A stretch of DNA of 8,673 nucleotides from SLQH01 sp964612995 (GCA_964612995.1 CAZTGE010000164.1:1-8673), one strand, 5' to 3'; positions 1 through 6,458 are shown, counted from the first letter of the stretch. Notes: generated by a model from the letters alone, not told the origin. Numbers and translations are program-made.

Positions 1-173
1 CCTGCGTCACTATGGCCCAAGCACCGAAGAGAGCCGGGTGGTTGGACGCAGGTGGAGGCGACGCAAGGCATGCCGACCTGGTGATCGGCGCTCCCGGGGC
101 GAGCTTTGAGTCGCCCCGGTCACCGCGCTGTGGCTGCGGTTGACCGCTGCGCACGCGCGTCGAGGATCGCGGC
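1..173. other. Left-edge intergenic stretch upstream of pyrC
   Basis: No recognisable gene lies here. All three forward frames are open from the window edge, with stops at 82-84, 107-109 and 141-143, so the tail of an upstream gene cannot be excluded. None of the translations was recognised. An 8-bp inverted repeat (CCTGCGTC at 1-8, GACGCAGG at 45-52) touches the left edge and may be the end of a longer structure. The hairpin repeat at 90-120 and the pyrC ribosome-binding site (GAGG at 162-165) complete the stretch. No convincing promoter was found. Confidence 0.4.
90..120 (+). repeat. Hairpin repeat, copy 1
   Basis: A perfect 9-bp stem (CCGGGGCGA at 94-102, TCGCCCCGG at 111-119) encloses the loop GCTTTGAG. 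The block 90-120 matches 8415-8445 in the same orientation at 27 of 31 positions. Two of the four differences (G96 to A, C117 to T in copy 2) lie opposite each other in the stem and keep it paired. The element ends about 54 bases before the pyrC start. No T-tract follows, so it does not look like an intrinsic terminator. A REP-like dispersed element or a conserved RNA or DNA structure is the best guess; no associated transposase is visible in the window. Confidence 0.6.
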
Positions 174-1178
174 ATGGACGTCCTGGAGCTGCCGCGGATC
201 GATGACCTGCACGTCCACCTGCGTCAGGGCGAGCTGATGCGACAGGTGGCGCCGCTCTCGCGCGCGGGCGGCGCCGGGCGGGTGCTGGCGATGCCCAACC
301 TCCGTCCGCCATTGGACTGCGCTGCTGCGGTGTCCGCCTATCGCACCGAGCTGATCGCCGCGGAGCCCGCGCTCGATTACCTGATGACACTCTACGCCCA
401 TCCCGGGCTCGATGGCGCCGAGCTGGAGCGGGCCCGGGCTGCGGGGGTGGTGGCGGTGAAATGGTACCCGCAGGGGGTGACGACCAACAGCGACGCAGCT
501 GCCGCGCTCGAAGCCTGTTACCCGGTTTTCGCCGCCGCCGAGGAACTCGGGATCGTGCTTTCGTTGCACGGCGAGATGCCCGATGACCCTGCGCGGGGGA
601 TCGATCGCGCCAACGCCGAACAGGCCTTCCTGCCGCGGCTCGAGGCGTTGCATCGCCGTTTTCCGCAGCTGCGGATCATCTGCGAACACGCCACCAGCCG
701 CGAGGCGCTGGACCTGGTCCGCGGCCTCGGCGAAACGGTGGCCTGCACCATCACCGCGCACCACCTCGAGCTGACCGCGGCCGACTGGCAACAGGATCCA
801 CACGCCTACTGCAAGCCGGTGGCGAAGAGCGCGGCCGATCGTGAAGCGCTGTGCGCGGCGGCGATCTCGGGTCATCCGCGCATCTTCTTCGGCTCGGACT
901 CGGCTCCGCACCCGGCTGCGGCCAAGGCTGGTGTGCATCCGGCGGCCGGGGTGTTCACCGCCCCGGTGCTGGCGTCCTTGCTGGCGACCCGTTTCGACGC
1001 CCTCGGCGCGCTGCCGCGGCTGCGCGACTTCACCTGCGTCCACGGCGCCGCCTTCTACGGTCTGCCCCCCGCCAGCGGGACCTTGCGTCTGCGCCGGCAG
1101 CCCTGGACGGTGCCGGCGGCCTACGGCGGGGTGGTGCCGTTCGCCGCCGGGCGCCAGCTCGCCTGGCGCTGCGGCTGA
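174..1178 (+). CDS. pyrC: Dihydroorotase, class II, URA4-like
   Basis: This enzyme catalyses the reversible cyclisation of N-carbamoyl-aspartate to dihydroorotate, step three of cytosolic de novo pyrimidine synthesis. The 334-residue length is normal for the homodimeric class II family. The expected active-site residues are visible: H13 and H15 (HVHLR), R17, N42 (MPN), the carboxylated lysine K96 (VKWYP), the TTNS loop at 103-106, H132 (LHGE), H172 (CEH), D242 (GSDSAPH) and H246. It should therefore be a catalytically competent two-metal enzyme. Segments such as ITAHHL (193-198), CKPVAK (213-218) and FFGSDSAPHP (238-247) are, as I recall the sequences, closer to yeast URA4 than to E. coli PyrC, which has PQHL, CLPILK and FLGTDSAPH. 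The ATG at 174 is preceded by GAGG with 8 bases of spacing. No other pyr gene is in the window, and the next gene lies 304 bases away, so it looks monocistronic or last in its operon. Confidence 0.93.
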   Translation: MDVLELPRIDDLHVHLRQGELMRQVAPLSRAGGAGRVLAMPNLRPPLDCAAAVSAYRTELIAAEPALDYLMTLYAHPGLDGAELERARAAGVVAVKWYPQGVTTNSDAAAALEACYPVFAAAEELGIVLSLHGEMPDDPARGIDRANAEQAFLPRLEALHRRFPQLRIICEHATSREALDLVRGLGETVACTITAHHLELTAADWQQDPHAYCKPVAKSAADREALCAAAISGHPRIFFGSDSAPHPAAAKAGVHPAAGVFTAPVLASLLATRFDALGALPRLRDFTCVHGAAFYGLPPASGTLRLRRQPWTVPAAYGGVVPFAAGRQLAWRCG

Positions 1179-1240
1179 TCGGGCACCCGCCCACCAGAGG
1201 CGCCGCACGGCAGCGGCTGTCATCAGAGCCCATCCGCAGG

Positions 1241-1267
1241 GCCCGGCGCCCGACTGGCCTGCCGGGC
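1241..1267 (+). other. GC-rich stem-loop after pyrC
   Basis: GCCCGGC (1241-1247) pairs with GCCGGGC (1261-1267). An alternative 8-bp pairing, GGCGCCCG (1246-1253) with CGGGCGCC (1263-1270), overlaps it, so only one can form at a time. It lies directly before the stronger stem-loop at 1270-1298. It is probably part of the 3' end structure of the pyrC transcript. Confidence 0.4.
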
Positions 1268-1269
1268 GC

Positions 1270-1298
1270 CACAGGGGCGCTGGCCCAGCGCCCCTGTG
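1270..1298 (+). terminator. Perfect 12-bp inverted repeat, possible pyrC 3' end
   Basis: CACAGGGGCGCT (1270-1281) is followed by a 5-base centre and its exact complement AGCGCCCCTGTG (1287-1298). The stem is very stable and lies 91 bases after the pyrC stop. No T-run follows on either strand, so it is not a canonical intrinsic terminator. It could end or stabilise the pyrC message, act with Rho, or be a dyad-symmetric protein site. Confidence 0.4.
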
Positions 1299-1391
1299 AC
1301 AGGAACCGATCCTCCGCGGCTGTTCGCAGCGCCGACAGCCGGAAGCAGGTCTGCACAGCCTCTGGTCAGGTAGCGATGCGAATGAACCTCG

Positions 1392-1446
1392 GGCCCGGCA
1401 TCGCGTTTGCAGAGGACGATAGTGCCGTATCGTCCAGCTCCGGGCC
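1392..1446 (+). promoter_or_regulatory. Nested inverted repeat with weak promoter before the secreted-protein gene
   Basis: An inner dyad GGACGATA (1414-1421) / TATCGTCC (1428-1435) is enclosed by an outer pair GGCCCGG (1392-1398) / CCGGGCC (1440-1446). A weak sigma70-like pair, TTTGCA (1406-1411) and TATCGT (1428-1433) with a 16-base spacer, overlaps the inner dyad, each box matching 4 of 6 consensus bases. If real, transcription would begin near 1440 and the dyad would be well placed as a repressor operator. If transcription starts further upstream, the same bases could form a two-tier RNA hairpin ending about 23 bases before the Shine-Dalgarno sequence. Confidence 0.3.
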
Positions 1447-1482
1447 GACCGGCCCCCTCGTTACGCATGGAGGCCCCCAGCC

Positions 1483-2862
1483 ATGACCCGTCTGCTGTCG
1501 TTCGTCCTGCTCGTGCTCCCCGCCTGTCTTGTCGCCGCCGACGGCAACGGCGAGATGGAGCGCCCCAAGGAGGCAGCGGGCATCTGGGCCCGACAGGAGG
1601 CCGAGGCGGCGCGCCCTTCGGGTCCGGCACCGGTGTTCACCGGTTGCCAGATGTGGGGTGGCCGGGCCGATCGTGACTACAAGCCCTTCTTCCAGTGGGA
1701 GATCCGCCTCCAGGGCGGTACCGAGCGCATCCGCGACCTGCGGTTCCGCATCGTGCCGCTCGATGCCAGGCTCGAGCTCATCGGCCGGCGTCCCGGCTAC
1801 TGGCGCTCGCTCGGCGAGCTCGCCGCCGGTGCGACGACCACCTTCTCCTACAAGCTCAACTGCCCCAGCCCGATGGCCTATCGTTGTGAGCTGGAATGGC
1901 AGGGCGGCAGTGAGAACTACTACGCCACCGACAAGACCGCCCTGCCCGAGCCGCGCGGGCCGGTCGAGGACCGGCCGATGCTGATGTGCCTCGAGCCGAT
2001 GCAGAACTACATCGACAAGCGTCGGCTCGGTCAGGTCGGCTTCTACCTGCGCAACGACGGCGGCGCCGCGGCGACGGGGGTCTCGGTGGTCATCGAGCTG
2101 ATCAACGGCTCCGGTGAGACCGTCAAGAGTCATACCCACGTACCCGACGGTGGGACGATCGAGCCCGGCTATGCCGAGATGGAGGAGGTGGAGATCCCCG
2201 ATTGTCCGCCGTTCAGCCGGGTGCGGCTCAAGGCCAGATCCGACGAGGAGGGCCTGCCGGGCCCGCTCGATCCGGGGCGCTTCACCGATGTCGCCGATAT
2301 CGAGGTCGCCGAGGTCGCGGTCGACGGTGACACCTTGCAGTTCAAGGTCCGCAACGGCCTGCCCGAGGATCTCGATGCGGTCACCATCTCCTTCGATCTC
2401 GAGAATGACAAGGGCCAGGTGGTCAAGCATCTCGACGTGACCACCGAGGACCTGAGCGCGGGTGAGATCCGTCCGCTCGAGGCGGACACCACGGGGGTCG
2501 AGGGCGTCGCCGGCTACCAGATCGGCATCGCCTTCGGTGCCGCGCCGCCAGAGAGCTCCGGCGCAGGGCAGCAGAGCGCGGGCAAGCCGAGCATCACCGC
2601 GGCGCCCCTGGTGCTGACCCTGGAATCGACGACCGTTACCGCTGCGGGTCTGGAGGTCAGCGGCACGATCCTCAACAGCGGCGATGGCGACCTGCCGGGC
2701 GTCACCTGTACCCTCGAGATCGGCGGTCCGGGCGGTGGCAGCGCACAGCGGGAGATCGCCGTCGGCGACCTCCCGGCCAGCGCAACGCACAGCTTCGAGC
2801 TGACGCTGCCGGATCTGGACGGGGTCGCCGGGATGGGGCTGTCCTACACCACCGGTGGCTGA
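1483..2862 (+). CDS. Secreted protein with several Ig-like beta-sandwich domains, function unknown
   Basis: I do not recognise this 459-residue protein as a named family. Its N-terminus is a signal peptide: MTR, a hydrophobic stretch over residues 4-14, then either signal peptidase I cleavage after A19 (LVAA before DG) or a lipoprotein-type site LPAC with C15. The proline in LPAC makes the lipobox imperfect. Four Ig-like, beta-rich segments follow at about 50-150, 165-255, 268-352 and 375-457. Segments 2-4 share the pattern of the CARDB/FxLYD type (QVGFYLRNDGGAAATGV, LQFKVRNGLPEDLDAV, LEVSGTILNSGDGDLPGV). Further cysteines at 55, 127, 135, 169, 241 and 409 could form disulfides. There is no catalytic motif and no C-terminal anchor. 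The ATG at 1483 follows GGAGG with 9 bases of spacing. A periplasmic or surface adhesion or scaffold role is inference from the fold only. It converges on the barrel gene, with 22 bases between the two. Confidence 0.75.
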   Translation: MTRLLSFVLLVLPACLVAADGNGEMERPKEAAGIWARQEAEAARPSGPAPVFTGCQMWGGRADRDYKPFFQWEIRLQGGTERIRDLRFRIVPLDARLELIGRRPGYWRSLGELAAGATTTFSYKLNCPSPMAYRCELEWQGGSENYYATDKTALPEPRGPVEDRPMLMCLEPMQNYIDKRRLGQVGFYLRNDGGAAATGVSVVIELINGSGETVKSHTHVPDGGTIEPGYAEMEEVEIPDCPPFSRVRLKARSDEEGLPGPLDPGRFTDVADIEVAEVAVDGDTLQFKVRNGLPEDLDAVTISFDLENDKGQVVKHLDVTTEDLSAGEIRPLEADTTGVEGVAGYQIGIAFGAAPPESSGAGQQSAGKPSITAAPLVLTLESTTVTAAGLEVSGTILNSGDGDLPGVTCTLEIGGPGGGSAQREIAVGDLPASATHSFELTLPDLDGVAGMGLSYTTGG

Positions 2863-2884
2863 CCCCGTCGAGCGGACCGGAACG

Positions 2885-3565
2885 TCAGAACCGCACGCCG
2901 GCGGTCAGGCCGTAGAACAGGCCGTCGGTCGATGACTCGATGGTCAGGTCGATGTCCTCGAGGTCGCCTTCGAGTTCCTGGGCCATCCAGCCGACCCGGG
3001 CGCCGAGTACCACCTTCTCGCCGAGCGCGAAGTCGGCCTGGCCGTAGATGCCGTAGCCGTAGCTGAACTCGCTGTCCGACTCCTCGTCGATGTCGTCACC
3101 TAGTGGATTCTCGGCTGAGTAGTCAAAGGTGGCCATGCCGATTTCGCCGTAGGCATTGCCCGAGAGGAACAGCCATTCGGTGGCGTGCATGCCGATGCCG
3201 ACATGTGGTTGGAGCATGTAACCCTCATTGGTCAGCTCGGCGTTGCTGTCATCGCTTTCGACATTGTAGTAATTGTAGTACAGCCCGATGCCGTAGGCGA
3301 GGTAGGGGCCGCCTTCTTCGGAGAGCAGTCTCTGGCTGGTGAAATCGACACCGACGCGCCAGGCGTCGTCCCAGTCCTCGTCTTCGTATTCCTGGCTGTC
3401 GTTGCTGGTGGATAGGGTGAGGTCGCTGGTGTCGGGCAGCAGGTCCACAGTCAGCGCCACCCGCATGTCGGCGTCGCCGGACGGGTTTCTTTCATAGGCC
3501 TGGAGCGTGGGGGCCGCGGCCGCAGCCAGCAGGGTGATCGAGAGCAGAGGCGTAAGGGGATGCAT
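2885..3565 (-). CDS. Acidic outer-membrane beta-barrel protein
   Basis: The 226-residue product starts with a clear signal peptide (MHPLTPLLSITLLAAAAAPTLQA, cleavage predicted after A23). The mature part alternates hydrophobic and polar residues in about eight strands, near residues 34-43, 67-76, 87-100, 115-126, 130-147, 168-181, 183-195 and 215-226. It ends GLTAGVRF with a terminal phenylalanine, the usual BamA recognition feature. The loops are extremely acidic (for example EYEDEDWDD at 59-67 and DDIDEESDSE at 157-166) and lysine is almost absent. The start at 3565 is preferred over the in-frame upstream start at 3637 because it begins the signal peptide and has GGAAGGA 5 bases upstream. 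Eight strands suggest a small OmpA/OmpW/YfaZ-like barrel, but no family was recognised and a transport or structural role is open. It is divergent from the sugar kinase and has its own predicted promoter. Confidence 0.8.
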   Translation of the reverse strand: MHPLTPLLSITLLAAAAAPTLQAYERNPSGDADMRVALTVDLLPDTSDLTLSTSNDSQEYEDEDWDDAWRVGVDFTSQRLLSEEGGPYLAYGIGLYYNYYNVESDDSNAELTNEGYMLQPHVGIGMHATEWLFLSGNAYGEIGMATFDYSAENPLGDDIDEESDSEFSYGYGIYGQADFALGEKVVLGARVGWMAQELEGDLEDIDLTIESSTDGLFYGLTAGVRF

Positions 3566-3593
3566 GGCAGTCCTTCCGAGGGGCCAAGGGGAG

Positions 3594-3621
3594 GGCTCGA
3601 GCGTGGGCCCACGCTCGGGCC
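3594..3621 (-). other. Long hairpin in the leader of the outer-membrane gene
   Basis: The 20-base perfect palindrome CGAGCGTGGGCCCACGCTCG (3598-3617) extends, through one G-T pair and three G-C pairs, to 3594-3621. It lies 28 bases upstream of the barrel start codon and downstream of the predicted promoter, so it should be present in the transcript. It leaves the Shine-Dalgarno sequence (about 3571-3577) free. It may stabilise the 5' end of the message or be a dimeric protein site. No T-tract follows, so a terminator for either strand is unlikely. Confidence 0.55.
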
Positions 3622-3672
3622 TGGAGGTGCCACCCACACAGTGGCGTGCACGGCGCGAGCCGCCGGCGCGGC

Positions 3673-3702
3673 ATTCTATCGAGTGGTGGCTCAGAGTGTA
3701 AG
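3673..3702 (-). promoter_or_regulatory. Probable sigma70 promoter of the outer-membrane gene
   Basis: On the minus strand a -10 box TAGAAT (3673-3678) matches the consensus in 5 of 6 bases. It lies 18 bases from a -35 box CTTACA (3697-3702), which matches 4 of 6. The patch is locally AT-richer than its surroundings. The predicted start near 3666 gives a leader of about 100 bases that contains the hairpin at 3594-3621. Confidence 0.45.
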
Positions 3703-3710
3703 TCCTACAC
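3696..3710. promoter_or_regulatory. Small dyad GTGTA-N5-TACAC, candidate operator
   Basis: GTGTA (3696-3700) and TACAC (3706-3710) form a perfect 5-bp inverted repeat with a 5-base centre. It overlaps the predicted -35 box of the outer-membrane gene and lies in the divergent region shared with the sugar-kinase gene. The position suits an operator for a dimeric regulator, but no family-specific motif was recognised and a dyad this short can arise by chance. Confidence 0.25.
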
Positions 3711-3807
3711 CGTGGTGAACCGGACCTGGCGCGGATCGTGGTGCGGCCGGCGATGGCCGCTGGACGGGCAGACCGCCTGCGCGAGGCTGGCGCGCGCAGG
3801 AGATGCG

Positions 3808-4731
3808 ATGAGCCCAGGTGTGGTGTTCGGGATCGGGACGGTGGTGGTGGACCATCTGCTGGTCCTGCCGCAGCTCCCCGCGCCGGATGCCAAGGTCGAG
3901 GCTCTCGCGGACCGGCTGCAGGTCGGCGGGCCGGTGCCTACGGCCCTGGCCCAGGTGCGTCGCCTTGGCCGCAGGTGCGGTTTCGCCGGGGCCTGGGGCG
4001 ACGATCCCTATGGTGCGATGGTGGCGCAGGAGCTCGCCGACCAGGAGATCGATTGCACGAGCGCGCGCGCGGTGGCCGGGTCACCGACCGGTCTGGCGCA
4101 GGTCTGGGTCTGCCGGGCCAGCGGCGAGCGCAGCATCGCCTACCGTCGTATGGATCCCGCGAGTCTGCCCTTCGACGCACCGGTCTCGGCGGCGCTGGCG
4201 CGGGCGCGGGCCCTGCACCTCGATGGATGGCCGCCCGCGACCGCGCTCGCCGCTGCGCGCCGGGCGCGTGAGCTGGGCGTGCTGGTCAGTCTCGATGTCG
4301 GCAATCCCAAGCCGGGCTTCGCCGAGCTGGTCGAGCACGTCGATGTGGTCAACTGCCCGCGGCGGCACCTGAGCGCTCTGACCGGCGAACGCGCGCCGCT
4401 GGACGGCATCGCCGCGCTGCGCGCACGCGGGGTGCAGACGGTCACGCTGACCGACGGCGCGCACGGTGCGCTGCTGGCCACGCAGACCACGGCGGTGGAG
4501 CAGGCGGCCTTCCCGGTGACGGTCGCCGATTCCACTGGTGCCGGCGACACCTTCTGCGGCGCGTTGCTGCACGCCCTGCTCGCCGGCTGGGACCCGGCCG
4601 TGACGCTGGCCTTCGCCCAGGCGGCGGCGGCGCTCGCGTGCACGGCCGTCGGCAACCGCGTCGGTCTGGCGGACGGCGTGACCATCGACACGTTCCTGTG
4701 CGAACACGGGGCGCCGCGGCCCGGGGCCTGA
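3808..4731 (+). CDS. PfkB-family (ribokinase-like) sugar kinase
   Basis: This 307-residue protein should transfer phosphate from ATP to a sugar or related alcohol in the cytosol. The N-terminal GIGTVVVD (8-15) carries the aspartate that usually contacts sugar hydroxyls. GGPVPTALAQVRRLG (40-54) occupies the first PfkB signature, but lacks the asparagine seen in classic ribokinases (GGKGAN-type). GDDPYG (65-70) is typical of the family. DSTGAGDTF (241-249) is the second signature with catalytic D247. The overall pattern (GI-x-VxD, GGPxxTA, GERSI, VGNRVGL) recalls YihV-type sulfofructose kinases more than ribokinase or fructokinase, from memory only, so the substrate is left open. The frame is open upstream to 3646, but the ATG at 3808 has GGAG 5 bases before it and aligns with family N-termini. 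It converges with comM, with 7 bases between the stops. No pathway neighbour indicates the substrate. Confidence 0.85.
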   Translation: MSPGVVFGIGTVVVDHLLVLPQLPAPDAKVEALADRLQVGGPVPTALAQVRRLGRRCGFAGAWGDDPYGAMVAQELADQEIDCTSARAVAGSPTGLAQVWVCRASGERSIAYRRMDPASLPFDAPVSAALARARALHLDGWPPATALAAARRARELGVLVSLDVGNPKPGFAELVEHVDVVNCPRRHLSALTGERAPLDGIAALRARGVQTVTLTDGAHGALLATQTTAVEQAAFPVTVADSTGAGDTFCGALLHALLAGWDPAVTLAFAQAAAALACTAVGNRVGLADGVTIDTFLCEHGAPRPGA

Positions 4732-4738
4732 GGCGGGA

Positions 4739-6268
4739 TCACCAGACCTGGCGGTCGAGCAGGCGGTAGCCGATGGCCTCGCTGACCGCCTCGACGCCGG
4801 GGGTCTCGGCGCCATCGAGATCGGTGATCGTCCGCGCGACCTTGAGGATACGGTCGTGCGCGCGCGCGCTCAGGCCGAGCTCGTCGACGGCCTGGTGCAA
4901 GAGTGTACGCGCTTCGTCGCTGGGGCGGGCGTAACGGCGCAATCTGCGGCTGTCGAGCGCGGCGTTGGTGCAGGCCTGACGGGCGAGCATGCGATCGCGG
5001 GCGCAGAGCACCCGTTCGCGTACGCTCGCCGTGCCCGGGCCGTCGCGCGGCGCATCGAGGACCTCGGGCCGTTGCGCCGGCACCTCGAGATGGATGTCGA
5101 TGCGGTCGAGCAGTGGCCCGCTGATGCGCGCGCGGTAGCGGTGGATCGCATCCTGCGAGTCCGAGCAAGCGCGCGAGGGATGCCCCAGATAGCCGCAGGG
5201 GCAGGGGTTCATCGCCGCGACCAGCATGCAGCGGGAGGGGAACTCGAGTCGTGCGGCGGCGCGGCTGATGGTCAGGCGGCCGTCTTCGAGCGGTTGGCGC
5301 AGCGATTCGAGCACCGCGCGGGGGTATTCCGGTAATTCATCGAGGAACAGCACGCCGTGATGGGCGAGACTGACCTCGCCCGGCCGGGGGACCGATCCGC
5401 CGCCGATCAACCCGACCGCGGAGATGTTGTGGTGCGGCGAGCGGAACGGTCGGCGGCGGACCAGCCCGGCGCCGTCGACCAGGCCGGCGACCGAGTGCAC
5501 GCGGGTCACGTCGAGCTGTTCGTCGAGCGTCAGCGGCGGCAGCAGTCCGGGCAGGCGTCGGGCGAGCATGGTCTTGCCGCTGCCGGGTGGCCCGATCATC
5601 ATCAGGTTGTGTCCGCCGGCCGCGGCGATGGCCAGGGCGCGCTTGGCGTGTTCCTGGCCGCAGACATCGCGGAGATCGGGACCGTCGTCCGGCATCGTGT
5701 CTGCGCCGGTTGGTCCGGCCGGGACCGGCGGCAGGTGCTCCCAGCCCAGGCGCAGAGCGGTGGCGAGCGATGCGAGGTCCTTCGGAGCGTGGACCTGCAA
5801 GCCGTCGACAACCGCCGCCTCGCGTGCGTTTGCGGGTGCGACCACCATACGCGCGAAGCCTGCGGCGCGGGCAGCGAGCGCGCAGGCCAGGACCCCGCGC
5901 ACGCCACGCAGGCCGCCGTCGAGCGCGAGCTCGGCGAGGAACACGGTGTCGTCTGGTGCGGCGAGACCGTTCTCGCTCATTGAGGTGGTCAGGCCCACGG
6001 CGATCGCGAGATCGAAGGCGGGCCCCTCCTTGCGCCGGTCGGCGGGGGCGAGGTTGATGGTCAGGTAGTCGTTGGGGCGATGGCCGAGGTGGCTGGCGAA
6101 GATCGCCGGGACCACGCGGTCGATCGACTCGCGCACCGCGGCGTCGGGCAGGCCGACCACCGTGGTCCGGCCGACCTTGTTCGGCGACTCGCTGCGGCTG
6201 ACCTCGACGGCGACCGGATAGCCATCGACACCCTCGAAGCCCGCGGCGGCGATACGCACCATCTGCAT
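4739..6268 (-). CDS. comM: YifB/ComM-family Mg-chelatase-like AAA+ ATPase
   Basis: ComM-type proteins are hexameric helicases that promote branch migration and help integrate DNA during natural transformation; many non-competent bacteria also keep the gene. The 509-residue length is standard. An N-terminal Lon-protease-fold (ChlI-like) domain spans about 15-175 (VGLPDAAVRES, INLAPADRRKEGPAFDL). The AAA+ core has Walker A GPPGSGKT (226-233), RSPHH (276-280), Walker B GVLFLDE (305-311), AAMNPCPCG (351-359) and SGPLLDRID (383-391). A C-terminal helical part has the sensor-2-like LSARAHDRILKVART (466-480). The second cysteine pair, usually CxC, is reduced to one cysteine (C368). The N-terminal segment SESPNKVGRTTVVGLP differs from the usual GLPxxxIVGLP. 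Starts at 6268 (M1) and 6262 (M3) are both possible; neither has a good Shine-Dalgarno sequence. Confidence 0.92.
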   Translation of the reverse strand: MQMVRIAAAGFEGVDGYPVAVEVSRSESPNKVGRTTVVGLPDAAVRESIDRVVPAIFASHLGHRPNDYLTINLAPADRRKEGPAFDLAIAVGLTTSMSENGLAAPDDTVFLAELALDGGLRGVRGVLACALAARAAGFARMVVAPANAREAAVVDGLQVHAPKDLASLATALRLGWEHLPPVPAGPTGADTMPDDGPDLRDVCGQEHAKRALAIAAAGGHNLMMIGPPGSGKTMLARRLPGLLPPLTLDEQLDVTRVHSVAGLVDGAGLVRRRPFRSPHHNISAVGLIGGGSVPRPGEVSLAHHGVLFLDELPEYPRAVLESLRQPLEDGRLTISRAAARLEFPSRCMLVAAMNPCPCGYLGHPSRACSDSQDAIHRYRARISGPLLDRIDIHLEVPAQRPEVLDAPRDGPGTASVRERVLCARDRMLARQACTNAALDSRRLRRYARPSDEARTLLHQAVDELGLSARAHDRILKVARTITDLDGAETPGVEAVSEAIGYRLLDRQVW

Positions 6269-6305
6269 GAGGGTATGCTTGAGAAGGAAGGGTCGAAATC
6301 AACCT

Positions 6306-6311
6306 ATTTTA
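6306..6311 (-). promoter_or_regulatory. Probable -10 box of comM
   Basis: On the minus strand TAAAAT (5 of 6 matches to TATAAT) sits in the only AT-rich patch of the divergent region, directly preceded by TG. Transcription would start near 6298 and give a leader of about 30 bases to the ATG at 6268. No good -35 box is found 16-18 bases upstream, where the sequence is GC-only, so an activator or a TG-assisted -10 may be involved. Confidence 0.4.
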
Positions 6312-6458
6312 CATGAGGGGGCGCTGGCCGGGCCGGTGGTCGACATGCGGTGCTCGGCGTTGCCTGCGCGCTCGCCGGCCGCAGACGGGGCCCGGGCTGT
6401 GCGGCCGCGTCGGTTCGTTCTGGACTCCTCGCGGGCTCGCAGTTAGTCTGCGACGATC

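Larger units (their letters stand above)
1179..1482. other. 304-base intergenic region between pyrC and the secreted-protein gene
   Basis: No gene is supported here. The stretch holds two consecutive GC-rich stem-loops just after pyrC (1241-1267 and 1270-1298), an unstructured middle, and then a nested inverted repeat with a weak sigma70-like promoter ahead of the gene starting at 1483. The downstream ribosome-binding site GGAGG is at 1469-1473. Reading frames crossing the region have the Arg/Pro/Ala-rich composition expected of non-coding frames in GC-rich DNA. Confidence 0.6.

Noticed and set aside
120..1223. Minus-strand open frame opposite pyrC
   Set aside because: It is a shadow of an unambiguous dihydroorotase gene.
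1366..2790. Long minus-strand open frame (474 codons) opposite the secreted-protein gene
   Set aside because: It is a shadow frame. The sense strand has a signal peptide, a good ribosome-binding site and domain-like repeats; the antisense product has none of these.
3566..3637. Longer N-terminus for the outer-membrane protein from 3637
   Set aside because: It would bury the signal peptide behind 24 polar residues and would run through the leader hairpin. The start at 3565 has a strong Shine-Dalgarno sequence.
3646..3807. Longer N-terminus for the sugar kinase from 3646
   Set aside because: The extra 54 residues are Arg/Trp-rich and unlike any PfkB N-terminus. The ATG at 3808 has a good Shine-Dalgarno sequence and matches family starts.
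4855..4869. Alternating purine-pyrimidine tract (CG-rich) that could form Z-DNA
   Set aside because: It encodes conserved residues of the ComM C-terminal motif in a GC-rich gene, so codon choice explains it.
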